From: Glandiceps talaboti
Taxonomy: Eukaryota > Hemichordata > Enteropneusta > Spengelidae
Assembly: GCF_964340395.1 (NCBI RefSeq)
Contig: NC_135557.1
Coordinates: 19,152,225-19,216,224 of the forward strand
Reading direction: 5' to 3'
Length of the DNA: 64,000 nt
The notes below the pieces were generated by a model. It did no database searches. It had not been told where the DNA came from and was given only the letters and a program-made list of their open reading frames with translations. Shown piece by piece: positions 63,601-64,000 of this stretch; the stretch's first letter is position 1; each line of letters starts with the position of its first letter. Both the position numbers and the translations under genes were made by a program.

Positions 63601-64000
63601 GTTACCCATGATGTGACGACAACGATGACAACCGTCACAGCAAACCATCCCACTAGAAATGCATCTAAAACATCAAATTTGCCAGCTCGTATATTTTCGA
63701 TGTATTTGGTCACACCATCTTTGATGGTTTCCGTTATATTGGCAACGAATGCCATGGTTTTTTCTGGTGATCTCGGCGCTTTTTCCACAATTATGTTCCC
63801 AGCTTCTTCAAAACTTGTCCTCAGATCATGGGCGCTTGGCTTGTTTCGTGTATACGGGGGTTCTCTTGAATTAAATGACCTTAAAATACGGGTAAACCTT
63901 GAGCTACCCCGGTCACCTCCAATGATGATCCTGTCCCAGCCGTCCTCATTCAGTCGCCGGAAGTTGGGAGAATTAGATGAGCGATCAGACGAGATATCGC
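317..64000 (-). CDS. C2CD2/C2CD2L (TMEM24)-like SMP + C2 domain protein, whole gene
   Basis: Fourteen exons (63755..63381, 35488..35393, 34598..34479, 26836..26732, 26321..26169, 23464..23374, 22460..22313, 21792..21728, 17398..17271, 16279..16081, 11446..11309, 10601..10471, 3416..3338, 2227..2042) join in one frame with AG acceptors, GT donors and matching phases; a possible last exon is 375..317. The product is about 690 aa counted from the ATG at 63755. Domains: membrane segment about residues 30-54, SMP about 88-285, C2 about 310-427, then a Ser/Thr/Pro-rich region and a polybasic stretch near 612-635. Vertebrate relatives have the same order and similar size (about 700 aa). Known family role: ER-anchored transfer of phosphatidylinositol at ER-plasma membrane contacts, with the basic tail binding the plasma membrane and released by PKC phosphorylation. 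Assignment to C2CD2 versus C2CD2L is open; an invertebrate may have one ancestral copy. Function here is inferred from similarity. [Confidence was not given in the original; 0 is a placeholder.]. Confidence 0.
376..2041 (-). other. Intron 14 or downstream region
   Basis: 1.7 kb following donor GCGCAG|GTACAT. The stretch 1311-1742 has an open plus-strand frame of 143 codons without recognisable domain. There is no repeat of note. Confidence 0.5.
2042..2227 (-). CDS. Exon 14: polybasic tail
   Basis: 186 bp, phase 1 in and out. It encodes GTSPVRSKRRFFSFGKKDKD, then KDKRRHSSQGDL and a hydrophilic end with PGSKPGRSASAG. The dense Lys/Arg cluster around two Phe residues and RHSSQGDL fits the family's plasma-membrane-binding basic tail with kinase-type serines (RRHSS, SKRR). 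This is the part expected to bind acidic lipids and be released by PKC phosphorylation in relatives. Confidence 0.88.
2402..2597 (+). repeat. (TC)n-(TCCC)n-(TC)n microsatellite
   Basis: About 88 bp of pure TC, a 60-bp CCCT block (2490-2550), then TC again. The mirror-symmetric homopurine/homopyrimidine composition could form triplex DNA. In the sense strand of the host gene it is a GA-rich intronic run. Confidence 0.97.
2730..3322. mobile_element. Interrupted right half of palindromic element
   Basis: 2735-2840 matches the right arm of the palindromic family (GAGTTACAAACA-like, then TTCAAGTAAGAAGCCATGATAAAATTG); the terminal part CATCCACATGGCCACTTTAAA follows only at 3240-3322. The roughly 400 bp in between, including a 44-bp triplicate beginning AGCTAAAATGATGTAGGCT (2838, 2882, 2927), looks like a later insertion; a related stretch occurs at 42.7-42.9 kb. 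Confidence 0.55.
3338..3416 (-). CDS. Exon 13: Ser-Pro repeat segment
   Basis: 79 bp encoding SPIDELQPSP followed by an (SP) run and SGSLRKSR. PI-DEL is conserved right after the STLII block. Seven Ser-Pro pairs make a likely proline-directed kinase target region (inference). Phase 0 in, phase 1 out (GTATGT). Confidence 0.88.
3793..4165. mobile_element. Palindromic fold-back element, full copy
   Basis: Begins TAAAGTGGCCATATGGATGA and ends with the imperfect reverse complement CATATTCCCACTTTAA. The arms (each about 180 bp) include TTCCTACTTGAAAAAT / TTTTACAAGTAGGAAGCC and AACTCAATAAATTGCAA / GCAATGTATTGAGTT. There is no coding capacity. This is a non-autonomous DNA element (MITE-like) repeated at least nine more times in the window. 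Confidence 0.8.
5290..5365 (-). repeat. tRNA-like SINE head
   Basis: On the minus strand the sequence reads CTAGCTCAGTTGGAAAGC (tRNA D-arm / A box) followed about 35 nt later by GGTCGAAT (B-box like). The acceptor stem and anticodon arm are not intact, so it is a tRNA-derived SINE head or tRNA relic and not a tRNA gene. Confidence 0.45.
5380..5457. repeat. Short inverted repeat (ACCCAGCTGGC)
   Basis: ACCCAGCTGGC at 5380-5390 and its reverse complement GCCAGCTGGGT at 5447-5457. A related segment without the second arm occurs near 40.6 kb. Confidence 0.5.
7409..7446. repeat. Hairpin CCTTATGTTGTT
   Basis: Perfect 12-bp arms 7409-7420 and 7435-7446 surround GAGGTTACCATGGT, which itself is part of a GTTACCATGGTAAC palindrome. 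Confidence 0.6.
7616..7777. mobile_element. Palindromic element, right half
   Basis: TTGCAATGTAGTGAGTTACAA through TTCAAGTAGGAAGGCATGAT to CAATCCTCATTCATATGACC; the left arm is missing. Confidence 0.7.
8818..8917 (+). repeat. (CTGAA)n microsatellite
   Basis: About 100 bp of the pentamer CTGAA with CTGTA, CTGAT and CTGAC variants. Confidence 0.9.
9105..9430 (-). mobile_element. SINE-like repeat, copy 1
   Basis: Shares GTTGGTTTTTATATAGA and CAATTTACAATTATTACCCC, a later CCTACCAGGTCCCAAATTAT, CAGCTGGGTTGACTG and GGGGCTCAAACCTGCAACC. Read on the minus strand the last part gives a B-box-like GGTTTGAGCCCC and an upstream GAATGGTTACAGTGGCC resembling an A box, so it is probably tRNA-derived. A diverged copy is at 19.13-19.40 kb and a fragment at 21.03-21.13 kb. 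Confidence 0.6.
10471..10601 (-). CDS. Exon 12: conserved TPTKKSTLII motif region
   Basis: 131 bp encoding ELSLINNADETVADTAVRHL, then TEHSIQRTRTPTKKSTLII and QGVSR. The VA-TA-R-LTE followed by TPTK-STLII-GVS is one of the most conserved C-terminal segments of the family. The donor is CGG|GTAAGT, phase 0. Confidence 0.92.
10602..11308 (-). other. Intron 11
   Basis: 707 bp, mostly the (TATG)n-type microsatellite at 10966-11178 plus a short (CAA)n tract at 11220-11236. Confidence 0.8.
10966..11178 (+). repeat. (TATG)n compound microsatellite
   Basis: TATG/TGTG/TACG tetramers over about 210 bp. Open frames in several registers here are a product of the repeat. Confidence 0.95.
11309..11446 (-). 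CDS. Exon 11: hydrophilic region
   Basis: 138 bp, phase 1 in and out. It encodes DAPSKVTKASVNDYRDQFVT, then PPRDRRSPNQLM and a Ser/Thr-rich end TGVSTSEQ. It is low in hydrophobic residues and probably disordered. SPSK/PSKV-type sequence at this position also occurs in vertebrate relatives. Confidence 0.85.
11634..12008. mobile_element. 375-bp MITE-like element, copy 1
   Basis: Starts AGGCCTAAACAAAAATTG and ends AATTTTTTTTATCAGGCCT, an imperfect terminal inverted repeat. The interior contains CACCTAGTTTTTCACTGCC and GTGGATGCGGAAACTGACATC. A close copy is at 60.09-60.47 kb and a diverged one at 39.80-40.20 kb. There is no coding capacity. Confidence 0.65.
13062..13189. mobile_element. Short palindromic element
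   Basis: Left arm from TGCAGGAAAGGATGGCATTT and GGTTCCGTATATA; right arm TATATACGGAACC and AAAATGCCACCCTTTCATGCA. The arms are about 54 bp each and the centre about 20 bp. Mirror-image open frames on both strands come from this symmetry. Confidence 0.7.
14105..14715 (+). repeat. 125-bp tandem repeat, about 5 copies
   Basis: The landmark GAAATAGCTTTGC (with variants) recurs at 14208, 14333, 14458, 14568 and 14693, giving steps of 125, 125, 110 and 125 bp. Confidence 0.85.
14736..14985 (+). repeat. (GATGT)n microsatellite
   Basis: GATGT pentamers in four blocks separated by ATACTATGTGATTTGGTGTAA-like breaks, so a higher-order unit of roughly 70 bp is also repeated. Confidence 0.9.
15097..15123 (+). 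promoter_or_regulatory. DR1-type nuclear receptor half sites
   Basis: AGGTCA-A-AGGTCA (15097-15109) is a perfect DR1, followed by another AGGTCA at 15118. DR1 sites are bound by HNF4 and RXR heterodimers. A function in this intron is unproven. Confidence 0.4.
16081..16279 (-). CDS. Exon 10: post-C2 Thr-rich conserved region
   Basis: 199 bp to the first donor (ATAG|GTGGGC). It encodes FLFMEPAEAQAVANQ and then TPTKKVETERTVTPTGTVIT followed by TVTTTTARPKL. The TPTKK-E-RT--P-GT--TTVTT signature is conserved after the C2 domain in this family. Two further donors (GTAGGC) follow at 16062 and 16044, each exactly 18 bp on and in the same phase. If none is used the frame ends at TAA 15998 after FTPQPSQ. 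Confidence 0.88.
16427..16797. mobile_element. Palindromic element, full copy in intron 9
   Basis: TAAAGTGACCATATGGATGA at the left, CAATCCTCATCCATACGG at the right, and matching CTTCCTACTTGAAAATTCA / TTTTCAAGTAGGAAGCCAT arms. Confidence 0.8.
17085..17270 (-). repeat. 43-bp minisatellite abutting the exon 9 donor
   Basis: CCTCCCTCTG landmarks at 17098, 17141, 17184 (variant) and 17227 give an exact 43-bp period that ends at the real splice donor. On the sense strand three units carry GGAG|GCAAGTAG, matching the consensus of GC-type 5' splice sites, where the real site reads AGAG|GTGGGTAG. Confidence 0.85.
17271..17398 (-). CDS. Exon 9: C2 domain, C-terminal half
   Basis: 128 bp encoding DQFLGTAVVSLESLRRN followed by STRQIIPLQGRSSLDKN and VTGSITIE. 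This is the standard end of a C2 domain: FLG-A-V-L strand, a W/I-PL strand, then the last G-I-V/I-E strand. The donor is GAG|GTGGGT, phase 0. A 43-bp minisatellite begins directly at this donor. Confidence 0.93.
17717..18031 (-). repeat. 45-bp minisatellite carrying AATAAA
   Basis: GGCTG occurs at 17721, 17766, 17811, 17856, 17901, 17948 and 17993 (period 45, one 47). Five units contain CAGCCAATAAATTT on the sense strand of the host gene, i.e. a canonical poly(A) signal each. Confidence 0.9.
18873..19118 (+). repeat. About 105-bp tandem repeat, 2.3 copies
   Basis: GTACATTTCATGATATCA, CACACTGTGATTAGG and CATAGACACAATGTGATTAT recur in the same order; the third copy is partial. Confidence 0.8.
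19125..19400 (-). mobile_element. SINE-like repeat, copy 2 (diverged)
   Basis: Shares CTCCCTGGAAGGCAT, CATTGCAGCCTCTGTAAG, CCTACCAGGTCCCCAATTAT and ACAGCTGGGTTAACTGG with the copy at 9.1 kb; the tRNA-like end is badly decayed. Confidence 0.6.
19498..19643 (-). CDS. Alternative exon 8b: duplicated C2 segment, possible alternative C-terminus
   Basis: Behind a TTGTAG acceptor, in the same phase as exon 9, lies an open frame starting DNFLGQTTVSLDLLERLR, which parallels exon 9's DQFLGTAVVSLESLRRN. The match at both acceptor and protein level indicates an ancestral exon duplication. The frame runs 47 codons to a TAG at 19498. No strong phase-0 donor is seen: TTA|GTATTC and TTT|GTATGC are weak. It may therefore act as a terminal exon giving a protein of about 432 aa cut off at the end of the C2 domain, as a mutually exclusive exon with a weak donor, or as a decaying copy. 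Transcript evidence is needed to choose. Confidence 0.6.
19911..20200 (+). repeat. 30-bp minisatellite with octamer motifs
   Basis: About nine units of the type TGACACCAGATATGCAAATG plus ATGCAGTAAC. The POU octamer ATGCAAAT is perfect in six units (19932, 19962, 19992, 20022, 20052, 20142). Because 30 is divisible by three, the array is open on both strands, which produces a repetitive 10-residue frame (DTRYANDAVT type) at 19784-20248 that I do not regard as a gene. Confidence 0.9.
21025..21125. repeat. SINE fragment
   Basis: GTTGGTTTTTATACAGCATT and CATTTTACAATTATTACCCC match the start of the SINE-like repeat at 9.1 kb. Confidence 0.5.
21728..21792 (-). CDS. Exon 8: C2 domain, middle strand
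   Basis: 65 bp encoding FDLSNSTSVIKFTVLDRDKPPN, the C2 strand pair with the V-D-D/K turn. It ends with one base (G) before GTAAGT, and this phase fits both exon 9 at 17398 and the duplicate exon at 19643, each giving Asp at the junction. Confidence 0.93.
21793..22312 (-). other. Intron 7
   Basis: 520 bp, GTGAGT donor and TTGATTACAG acceptor. No repeat or other feature recognised. Confidence 0.8.
22313..22460 (-). CDS. Exon 7: C2 domain, N-terminal half
   Basis: 148 bp, entering in phase 1 and leaving in phase 2. It encodes VIKANGLAGGNELNCGEPYC, then DMDTPAQKHKTG and NTANPFWDEHFLF. The A-L-N-G-EPYC-V and T-NPFWDE-F-F patterns are classic C2 beta strands. The usual cluster of calcium-binding aspartates is incomplete, which suggests a weakly or non-calcium-binding C2; this is inference. 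Confidence 0.94.
22753..22804. repeat. Perfect 15-bp hairpin
   Basis: TAAGGGGCTTTGTCA (22753-22767) and its exact reverse complement (22790-22804) with a 22-nt loop. Confidence 0.8.
22932..23223. mobile_element. MITE-like element with 13-bp TIRs
   Basis: ACAAGCCATTAGC at 22932-22944 and the perfect reverse complement GCTAATGGCTTGT at 23211-23223 bound 292 bp of GC-richer, non-coding sequence. No target duplication is obvious. Confidence 0.5.
23374..23464 (-). CDS. Exon 6: linker between SMP and C2
   Basis: 91 bp, 30 codons plus one base. It encodes ANMSRKTSASFQ and PPRAHERRLLVK, a basic, Ser-rich linker ending in the first C2 strand (RRLLVKVIKA with the next exon). The donor GTTCGT is a weaker match than the other donors, but the phase (1) fits exon 7 exactly. 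Confidence 0.9.
23723..23798 (-). promoter_or_regulatory. Two CTCF-like motifs in tandem
   Basis: On the minus strand 23741-23723 reads TGACCACTAGATGGCGCTG and 23798-23780 reads TGGCCACTAGGTGGCGCCC, 57 bp apart and in the same orientation. Both fit the bilaterian CTCF core (CCA-YAG-KGGCGC). A weaker plus-strand match, TGGCCACTAGGAGTGCTGT, is at 24394-24412. Confidence 0.5.
25905..26110. repeat. Dispersed GTTACCGGGGTT-type repeat with perfect hairpin
   Basis: Contains TACCAGGGTACCAAACAAAA and CTGTTACCGGGGTTCCC plus CTTAGCAAAAACACTGCC, also found at 46.09-46.23, 47.79-47.86 and 55.39-55.58 kb. This copy has 23-bp perfect arms at 25988-26010 and 26025-26047 (CAGTGCAGTAAGGTCGTATC..) around a 14-nt loop. 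Confidence 0.75.
26169..26321 (-). CDS. Exon 5: end of SMP domain and linker
   Basis: 153 bp, 51 codons, phase 0 at both ends, with ACAG acceptor and GTAAGT donor. It encodes DDVVDMTIVEDIVRNAIMNS, the typical last SMP helix (V-DMTIVEDIVR-AI), followed by a Ser-rich linker ending in SSFQPV. Confidence 0.93.
26322..26731 (-). other. Intron 4
   Basis: 410 bp, GTAATA donor and TGTCAACAG acceptor. AT-rich; nothing further recognised. Confidence 0.8.
26732..26836 (-). CDS. Exon 4: SMP domain
   Basis: 105 bp, 35 codons, phase 0 at both ends. It encodes VQCKVACITEEVHVTAMFDG and then KPELKLTVKPQNAAM. The pattern of a charged strand followed by PEL-L-V matches the family SMP domain before its C-terminal helix. 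The donor is ATG|GTAATA. A partial duplicate of this exon and its acceptor lies about 146 bp upstream in the gene direction. Confidence 0.93.
26920..26982 (-). pseudogene. Partial tandem copy of exon 4 with its acceptor
   Basis: The segment 26905-27035 repeats the exon 4 acceptor neighbourhood: both copies share CACCTAGAGGAAAGACAATGAAC (given in pieces: CACCTAGAGG, AAAGACAATGAAC), then CAAA-type repeats and a TGTCAAAGGTCA end. Behind the copied TCTAG lies an open 63-bp stretch (VHSKVGCTTIVHEV...RSIM) that begins like exon 4 (VQCKVACIT) and stops at ATG|GTATAA, so it is phase 0 on both sides and would fit the frame. Past this point the copied GAAGAAGTACAC of exon 4 reappears, so the copy is also interrupted. 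It is probably a decayed exon duplication; use as an extra 21-codon exon is possible but unproven. Confidence 0.55.
27590..27760 (+). repeat. Diverged tandem repeat, about 3 copies
   Basis: ATTCAAATACTACTAATT-ATATG and GAGAAAAAACTA--C-ATATAAT recur at about 27590, 27650 and 27712. Related units lie at 28.49-28.53 and 28.65-28.70 kb. Confidence 0.6.
29555..29870 (+). repeat. Diverged tandem repeat
   Basis: CATGGAGACAAAACTAACTG, CATTGAGACAAAACTAAC and CATGGAGATAAAACTGTCTG mark irregularly spaced copies. Confidence 0.5.
30132..30198 (+). repeat. (GT)33 microsatellite
   Basis: A nearly pure GT run of about 67 bp, able to adopt Z-DNA. Confidence 0.97.
30493..30680 (+). repeat. About 30-bp minisatellite
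   Basis: AATTATGGATATATGAGGAC and TCCCCA variants repeated about six times, directly beside the left target duplication of the LINE insertion. Confidence 0.8.
30733..32018. mobile_element. 5'-inverted (twin-primed) CR1-like LINE with 13-bp TSD
   Basis: TACTAATACTATT is duplicated exactly at 30733-30745 and 32006-32018. Between them, the right part (to 32005) is the 3' end of a CR1-like non-LTR element in plus orientation: GGCCGGTGGCCAACAATACT, AATAAACC and the tail ATTGATTGATTGAT. The left part is in the opposite orientation and carries ORF1 (30746-31653, minus). Inverted 5' part, forward 3' end, deleted ORF2 and a perfect TSD are the hallmarks of twin priming. The internal junction lies between about 31660 and 31900; I could not place it exactly. 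Confidence 0.85.
30746..31653 (-). CDS. LINE ORF1 with N-terminal 2A peptide, coiled coil and L1-ORF1-like RNA-binding domain
   Basis: An uninterrupted frame of 308 codons (stop at 30727). Residues 36-50 are hydrophobic and signal-like (MSLILRLALISMILM), followed at once by SGDVERNPGP (2A-like, Asp53 to Pro60), which in the 2A family separates the chain between Gly59 and Pro60 during translation. Then come a basic segment (EKRRTRQTT), a heptad-patterned coiled coil about residues 88-168 (VIRELRNLKGDLSRK onward), and an L1-ORF1-type domain (DNLIFKGLEQDE, FDRVHRLSNART, CVFEAAKNLKGTGF, DFTKRVRDVRRKLG). Known: 2A-like sequences occur in ORF1 of LINEs from sea urchin, amphioxus and molluscs. The last five codons (IVLVL) and the stop come from target-site DNA, so the natural C-terminus is cut. 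The in-frame ATG at 31548 (Met36) may be the working start. Confidence 0.85.
32200..32545 (+). repeat. About 65-bp diverged tandem repeat
   Basis: Units with TTGTTGTAAA-TGACACATGACAACTAC and GATAA--GG-A-AGT recur about five times, most clearly at 32420-32510. Confidence 0.7.
33596..33615 (+). promoter_or_regulatory. Triple DR1-like half-site array
   Basis: AGGTGA-A-AGTTCA-A-AGGTGA: three nuclear-receptor-type half sites with one-base spacing. Confidence 0.3.
34479..34598 (-). CDS. Exon 3: SMP domain
   Basis: 120 bp, 40 codons, phase 0 at both ends, with a strong poly-T acceptor and GTGAGT donor. It encodes TVTCFVDTSNVVFVIFATQQ through VHVGKLAGQ, alternating hydrophobic beta strands that continue the SMP barrel from exon 2. 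Confidence 0.93.
34599..35392 (-). other. Intron 2
   Basis: 794 bp with GTGAGT donor and a TTTTTTTTTCAG acceptor. An open frame on the plus strand at 34829-35260 (143 codons) has no recognisable domain and is treated as chance. I see no repeat of note. Confidence 0.8.
35393..35488 (-). CDS. Exon 2: SMP domain
   Basis: 96 bp, 32 codons, phase 0 at both ends, flanked by TTTACAG and GTGAGT. It encodes STVQVTFDRIKPGSLPPKV, matching the strand-forming part of the family SMP domain that directly follows the ALNEQ helix. Confidence 0.93.
36305..37600. repeat. Inverted pair of about 130-bp repeats around 1 kb
   Basis: 36305-36435 (AAGCCAATTTGATGCACCAC, ACAATTTCTAGTGTCGCACC, TCTCTTACTATGTGGTGACTC) reappears inverted at 37465-37600. 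A third copy is at 53165-53240. The interior includes a minus-oriented GGTAGCC-type repeat (36985-37255) and no recognisable gene. Confidence 0.6.
38961..39167. mobile_element. Fold-back element with about 63-bp arms
   Basis: The left arm 38961-39023 (CAGTACAATATAGTTAC, GGAAACGAATGCGACGTTTC) and right arm 39104-39167 (GGATCGAAACATCACATTAG, GTAACTATATTGTACTG) are near-perfect reverse complements around an 80-bp centre. Confidence 0.75.
39803..40205. mobile_element. Diverged copy of the 375-bp MITE-like element
   Basis: CCCGACCAACCCTAGTTT, CCGACTCTAAACATTTTTTAC and the closing CCTACCTACCCTATTTTCTG follow the order of the 11.6-kb copy with many changes. Confidence 0.4.
41280..41565 (+). repeat. 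Compound microsatellite
   Basis: (CCTA)n, (GT)n, (CTGT)n 41399-41436, (GTAT)n, (GT)n and (ACGT)n 41527-41562 in succession. The (ACGT)n block is self-complementary. Confidence 0.95.
41873..42165 (+). repeat. GGTAGCC-type dispersed repeat
   Basis: Opens GGGCTTGAAATTAACTTC and closes GACAAGAATTGGTAGTCTG. Copies are at 49516-49790 (+) and 36985-37255 (-), sharing ACTGAAAA-AGA-TTCCTCTAT and ATCACATAATCAGTGG-AGCC. Confidence 0.7.
43672..43735. mobile_element. Palindromic element, left arm fragment
   Basis: AAAGTGGCCATATGGATGAT and TATTTATTTTGGATTTTTAA, then the similarity stops. Confidence 0.6.
44655..45140 (+). repeat. (ACAGT)n satellite-like block
   Basis: About 485 bp of ACAGT with TATAGT and GAACAGT variants, and a higher-order unit including GCATAGTGCATTGCAATACA at 44.78 and 44.95 kb. 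Confidence 0.95.
45550..45634 (+). repeat. (GT)42 microsatellite
   Basis: A nearly pure GT run with one TATG interruption. Confidence 0.97.
46395..47385 (+). repeat. Local repeats: 78-bp pair and irregular GAGACCCCTTATCT units
   Basis: TGTAGCACATAGAGAA..GTGCTTTACTTCAGTGTTA occurs twice (46.43 and 46.50 kb). GAGACCCCTTATCT recurs at 46674, 46737, 46931 and 47243, and GAGAATT-TGAGT-TGTAAT with GTTGAAGTG-AA three times at 46.79, 46.98 and 47.30 kb. Confidence 0.75.
48377..48436 (-). promoter_or_regulatory. DR4-spaced nuclear receptor half-site array
   Basis: TGACCT starts at 48377, 48387, 48397 and 48407, each followed by four other bases, with a fifth at 48431. On the minus strand this is AGGTCA repeated four times with 4-bp spacing (DR4), the spacing used by TR/LXR/RXR-type receptors. 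Confidence 0.45.
48985..49145 (+). repeat. Dispersed repeat, tandem pair
   Basis: TTTTTATGACACACCTAGGTGGTA-AATTCTATTTTA (in pieces: TATGACACACCTAGGTGG, AATTCTATTTTA) occurs twice. Related sequence is at 59.06-59.15 kb and 7.83-7.97 kb. Confidence 0.6.
49516..49825 (+). repeat. GGTAGCC-type repeat ending in a G24 run
   Basis: A third copy of the repeat at 41.87 kb, followed at 49798-49821 by an uninterrupted run of about 24 G. Confidence 0.75.
51355..52125 (+). repeat. 54-58-bp minisatellite, about 13 copies
   Basis: GGACTACTGCTAATTTGGTA followed by GTCTAGATACAATGTTTAGT and a variable TCTATGTACC or TCTATATGTATACC. Copies start about every 54 bp (51413, 51467, 51521, 51575, 51629) with 58-bp variants later. 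Confidence 0.95.
52677..53030. mobile_element. Palindromic element, full copy
   Basis: GTGGTCATATGGATGAGGAT at the left, CAATCCTCCCCCATCTGGTCA at the right, with TTCCTACTTGAAAAATCA / GATTTTTCAAGTAGGAAGC arms. Confidence 0.8.
53225..54385 (+). repeat. 56-bp minisatellite, about 20 copies
   Basis: The unit reads AGTAAATAGAATTCTATAGG, AACCAAATATCAAGTGATGG, CTAAGTGTGCTTTGAT. Variants (ACC/ACT, GGC/AGC, GCT/GTT) are shared by neighbours. Almost every unit has an EcoRI site (GAATTC). There are no spacers, so it is not a CRISPR array. Confidence 0.97.
55185..55355 (+). repeat. (CTGT)/(CCTA)/(TTTA) compound microsatellite
   Basis: Tetramer runs of CTGT, CTGC, CCTA, GTAT and TTTA in succession, similar in make-up to the block at 41.3 kb. 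Confidence 0.85.
55895..56280. mobile_element. Palindromic element, full copy
   Basis: TTAAAGTGACCATATGGATG through CTCATCCATAAGGTCATTTTAA. The stem includes TTTGTAACTCAATGAATACATTGCAA and its partner, and TTCAAGTAGGAAGCCATG. Confidence 0.8.
56515..56534 (+). promoter_or_regulatory. Triple DR1 array
   Basis: AGGTCA-A-AGGTCA-A-AGTTCA: two overlapping DR1 elements, HNF4/RXR type by sequence. Confidence 0.4.
58625..58980. mobile_element. Palindromic element, full copy inside an older repeat
   Basis: CAAAGTGGCAATATGGATGA through CATCCAGATGGTCACTTTAA. Flanks TCTCTGTACCT..GAGGTTCAAAATAT on the left and GTGTGGAACAGAAGTCATGG on the right match a continuous stretch at 48.88-49.01 kb that lacks the element. 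Confidence 0.85.
60085..60470. mobile_element. 375-bp MITE-like element, copy 2
   Basis: A close match to 11634-12008, with CATCTAGTTTTTCACTGCC, GTGGATGCGGAAACTGACATC and GGAACCACACTATATTTTTG. Confidence 0.65.
60560..60815. mobile_element. Fold-back MITE with about 62-bp perfect inner arms
   Basis: Inner arms 60611-60672 and 60700-60760 (ATCTAAAACTAAAGTCGTCG, GCTCCAATCC-GAGCAATACTA) are nearly perfect complements; outer arms (CACAGCATAGACTGTCCACAG and its partner) extend the stem to about 110 bp. The 27-nt centre has its own GGCC-TTC-GGCC stem. A perfect GTGGTCTATAGACCAC palindrome sits at the left edge. Confidence 0.85.
61005..61312. mobile_element. Palindromic element, truncated copy
   Basis: GTTTATTTTGGATTTTTAAT, CTTGAAAAATTACTGTGAAA, ACTCAATAAATTGCAAATGA and the right-arm GATTTTTCAAGCAGGAAGC. 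Outer ends are missing. Confidence 0.7.
61790..61882. mobile_element. Palindromic element, right-end fragment
   Basis: GTTGTTTCACGCTGATTTTTC, AAGTAGGAAGCC and CCCAATCCACATCCATATGG; it could be the missing end of the copy at 61.0-61.3 kb. Confidence 0.6.
63381..64000 (-). CDS. Exon 1: N-terminus, membrane anchor and start of SMP domain
   Basis: The frame ends in EQTKKQG at a GTATGT donor, phase 0. The chosen start is the ATG at 63755, whose context ACCATGG is a strong Kozak match and which places a hydrophobic segment (FLVGWFAVTVVIVVVTSW) at residues about 33-50, as in relatives with an N-terminal ER anchor. It is followed by a basic stop-transfer stretch (VTKRRQ) and SCDWVNSAMAWLY...WLKALNEQ, the opening helix of the SMP domain. 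The same frame has no stop from 63755 up to the window edge (about 81 further codons, Ser/Arg-rich), so the first exon may begin outside the window with a longer N-terminus, or this is an open 5' UTR. The exon is visibly richer in G+C and CpG than the introns. Confidence 0.88.

Overview
The window is animal nuclear DNA: AT-rich, intron-dominated, full of microsatellites, minisatellites and fold-back elements. It holds essentially one host gene, on the minus strand, spread over almost the whole 64 kb. Joining 14 exons with matching splice phases (coding from 63755 down to 2042) gives an invertebrate member of the C2CD2/C2CD2L (TMEM24) family: an N-terminal membrane anchor, an SMP lipid-transfer domain, a C2 domain and a serine-rich, polybasic tail. 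A weaker last exon (317-375) would close the protein at about 690 residues. The frame of exon 1 stays open beyond the ATG to the right window edge, so the true 5' end is not fixed. In the known family these proteins sit in the ER and carry phosphatidylinositol at ER-plasma membrane contacts.

Layout from the gene's 5' end (right) to its 3' end (left): exon 1 at 63.4-64.0 kb; a 27.9-kb first intron with two long minisatellites, a (ACAGT)n block, several palindromic elements and nuclear-receptor-type half-site arrays; exons 2-5 (SMP) at 35.5-26.2 kb, with a 5'-inverted non-LTR retrotransposon (2A-bearing ORF1, perfect 13-bp target duplication) in intron 3; exons 6-9 (linker and C2) at 23.5-17.3 kb, including a duplicated, alternatively ending C2 exon at 19.5-19.6 kb; exons 10-14 (conserved Ser/Thr-rich region and polybasic tail) at 16.3-2.0 kb.

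The organism is most likely a marine invertebrate (acorn worm, amphioxus, echinoderm or a lophotrochozoan). This rests on the 2A-bearing LINE, a SINE-like repeat of a type I associate with marine invertebrate genomes, and the abundance of TACATGTA. I cannot name the species. No bacterial genes, CRISPR array, rRNA or intact tRNA gene were seen. All other open frames look like chance frames in repeats or introns.
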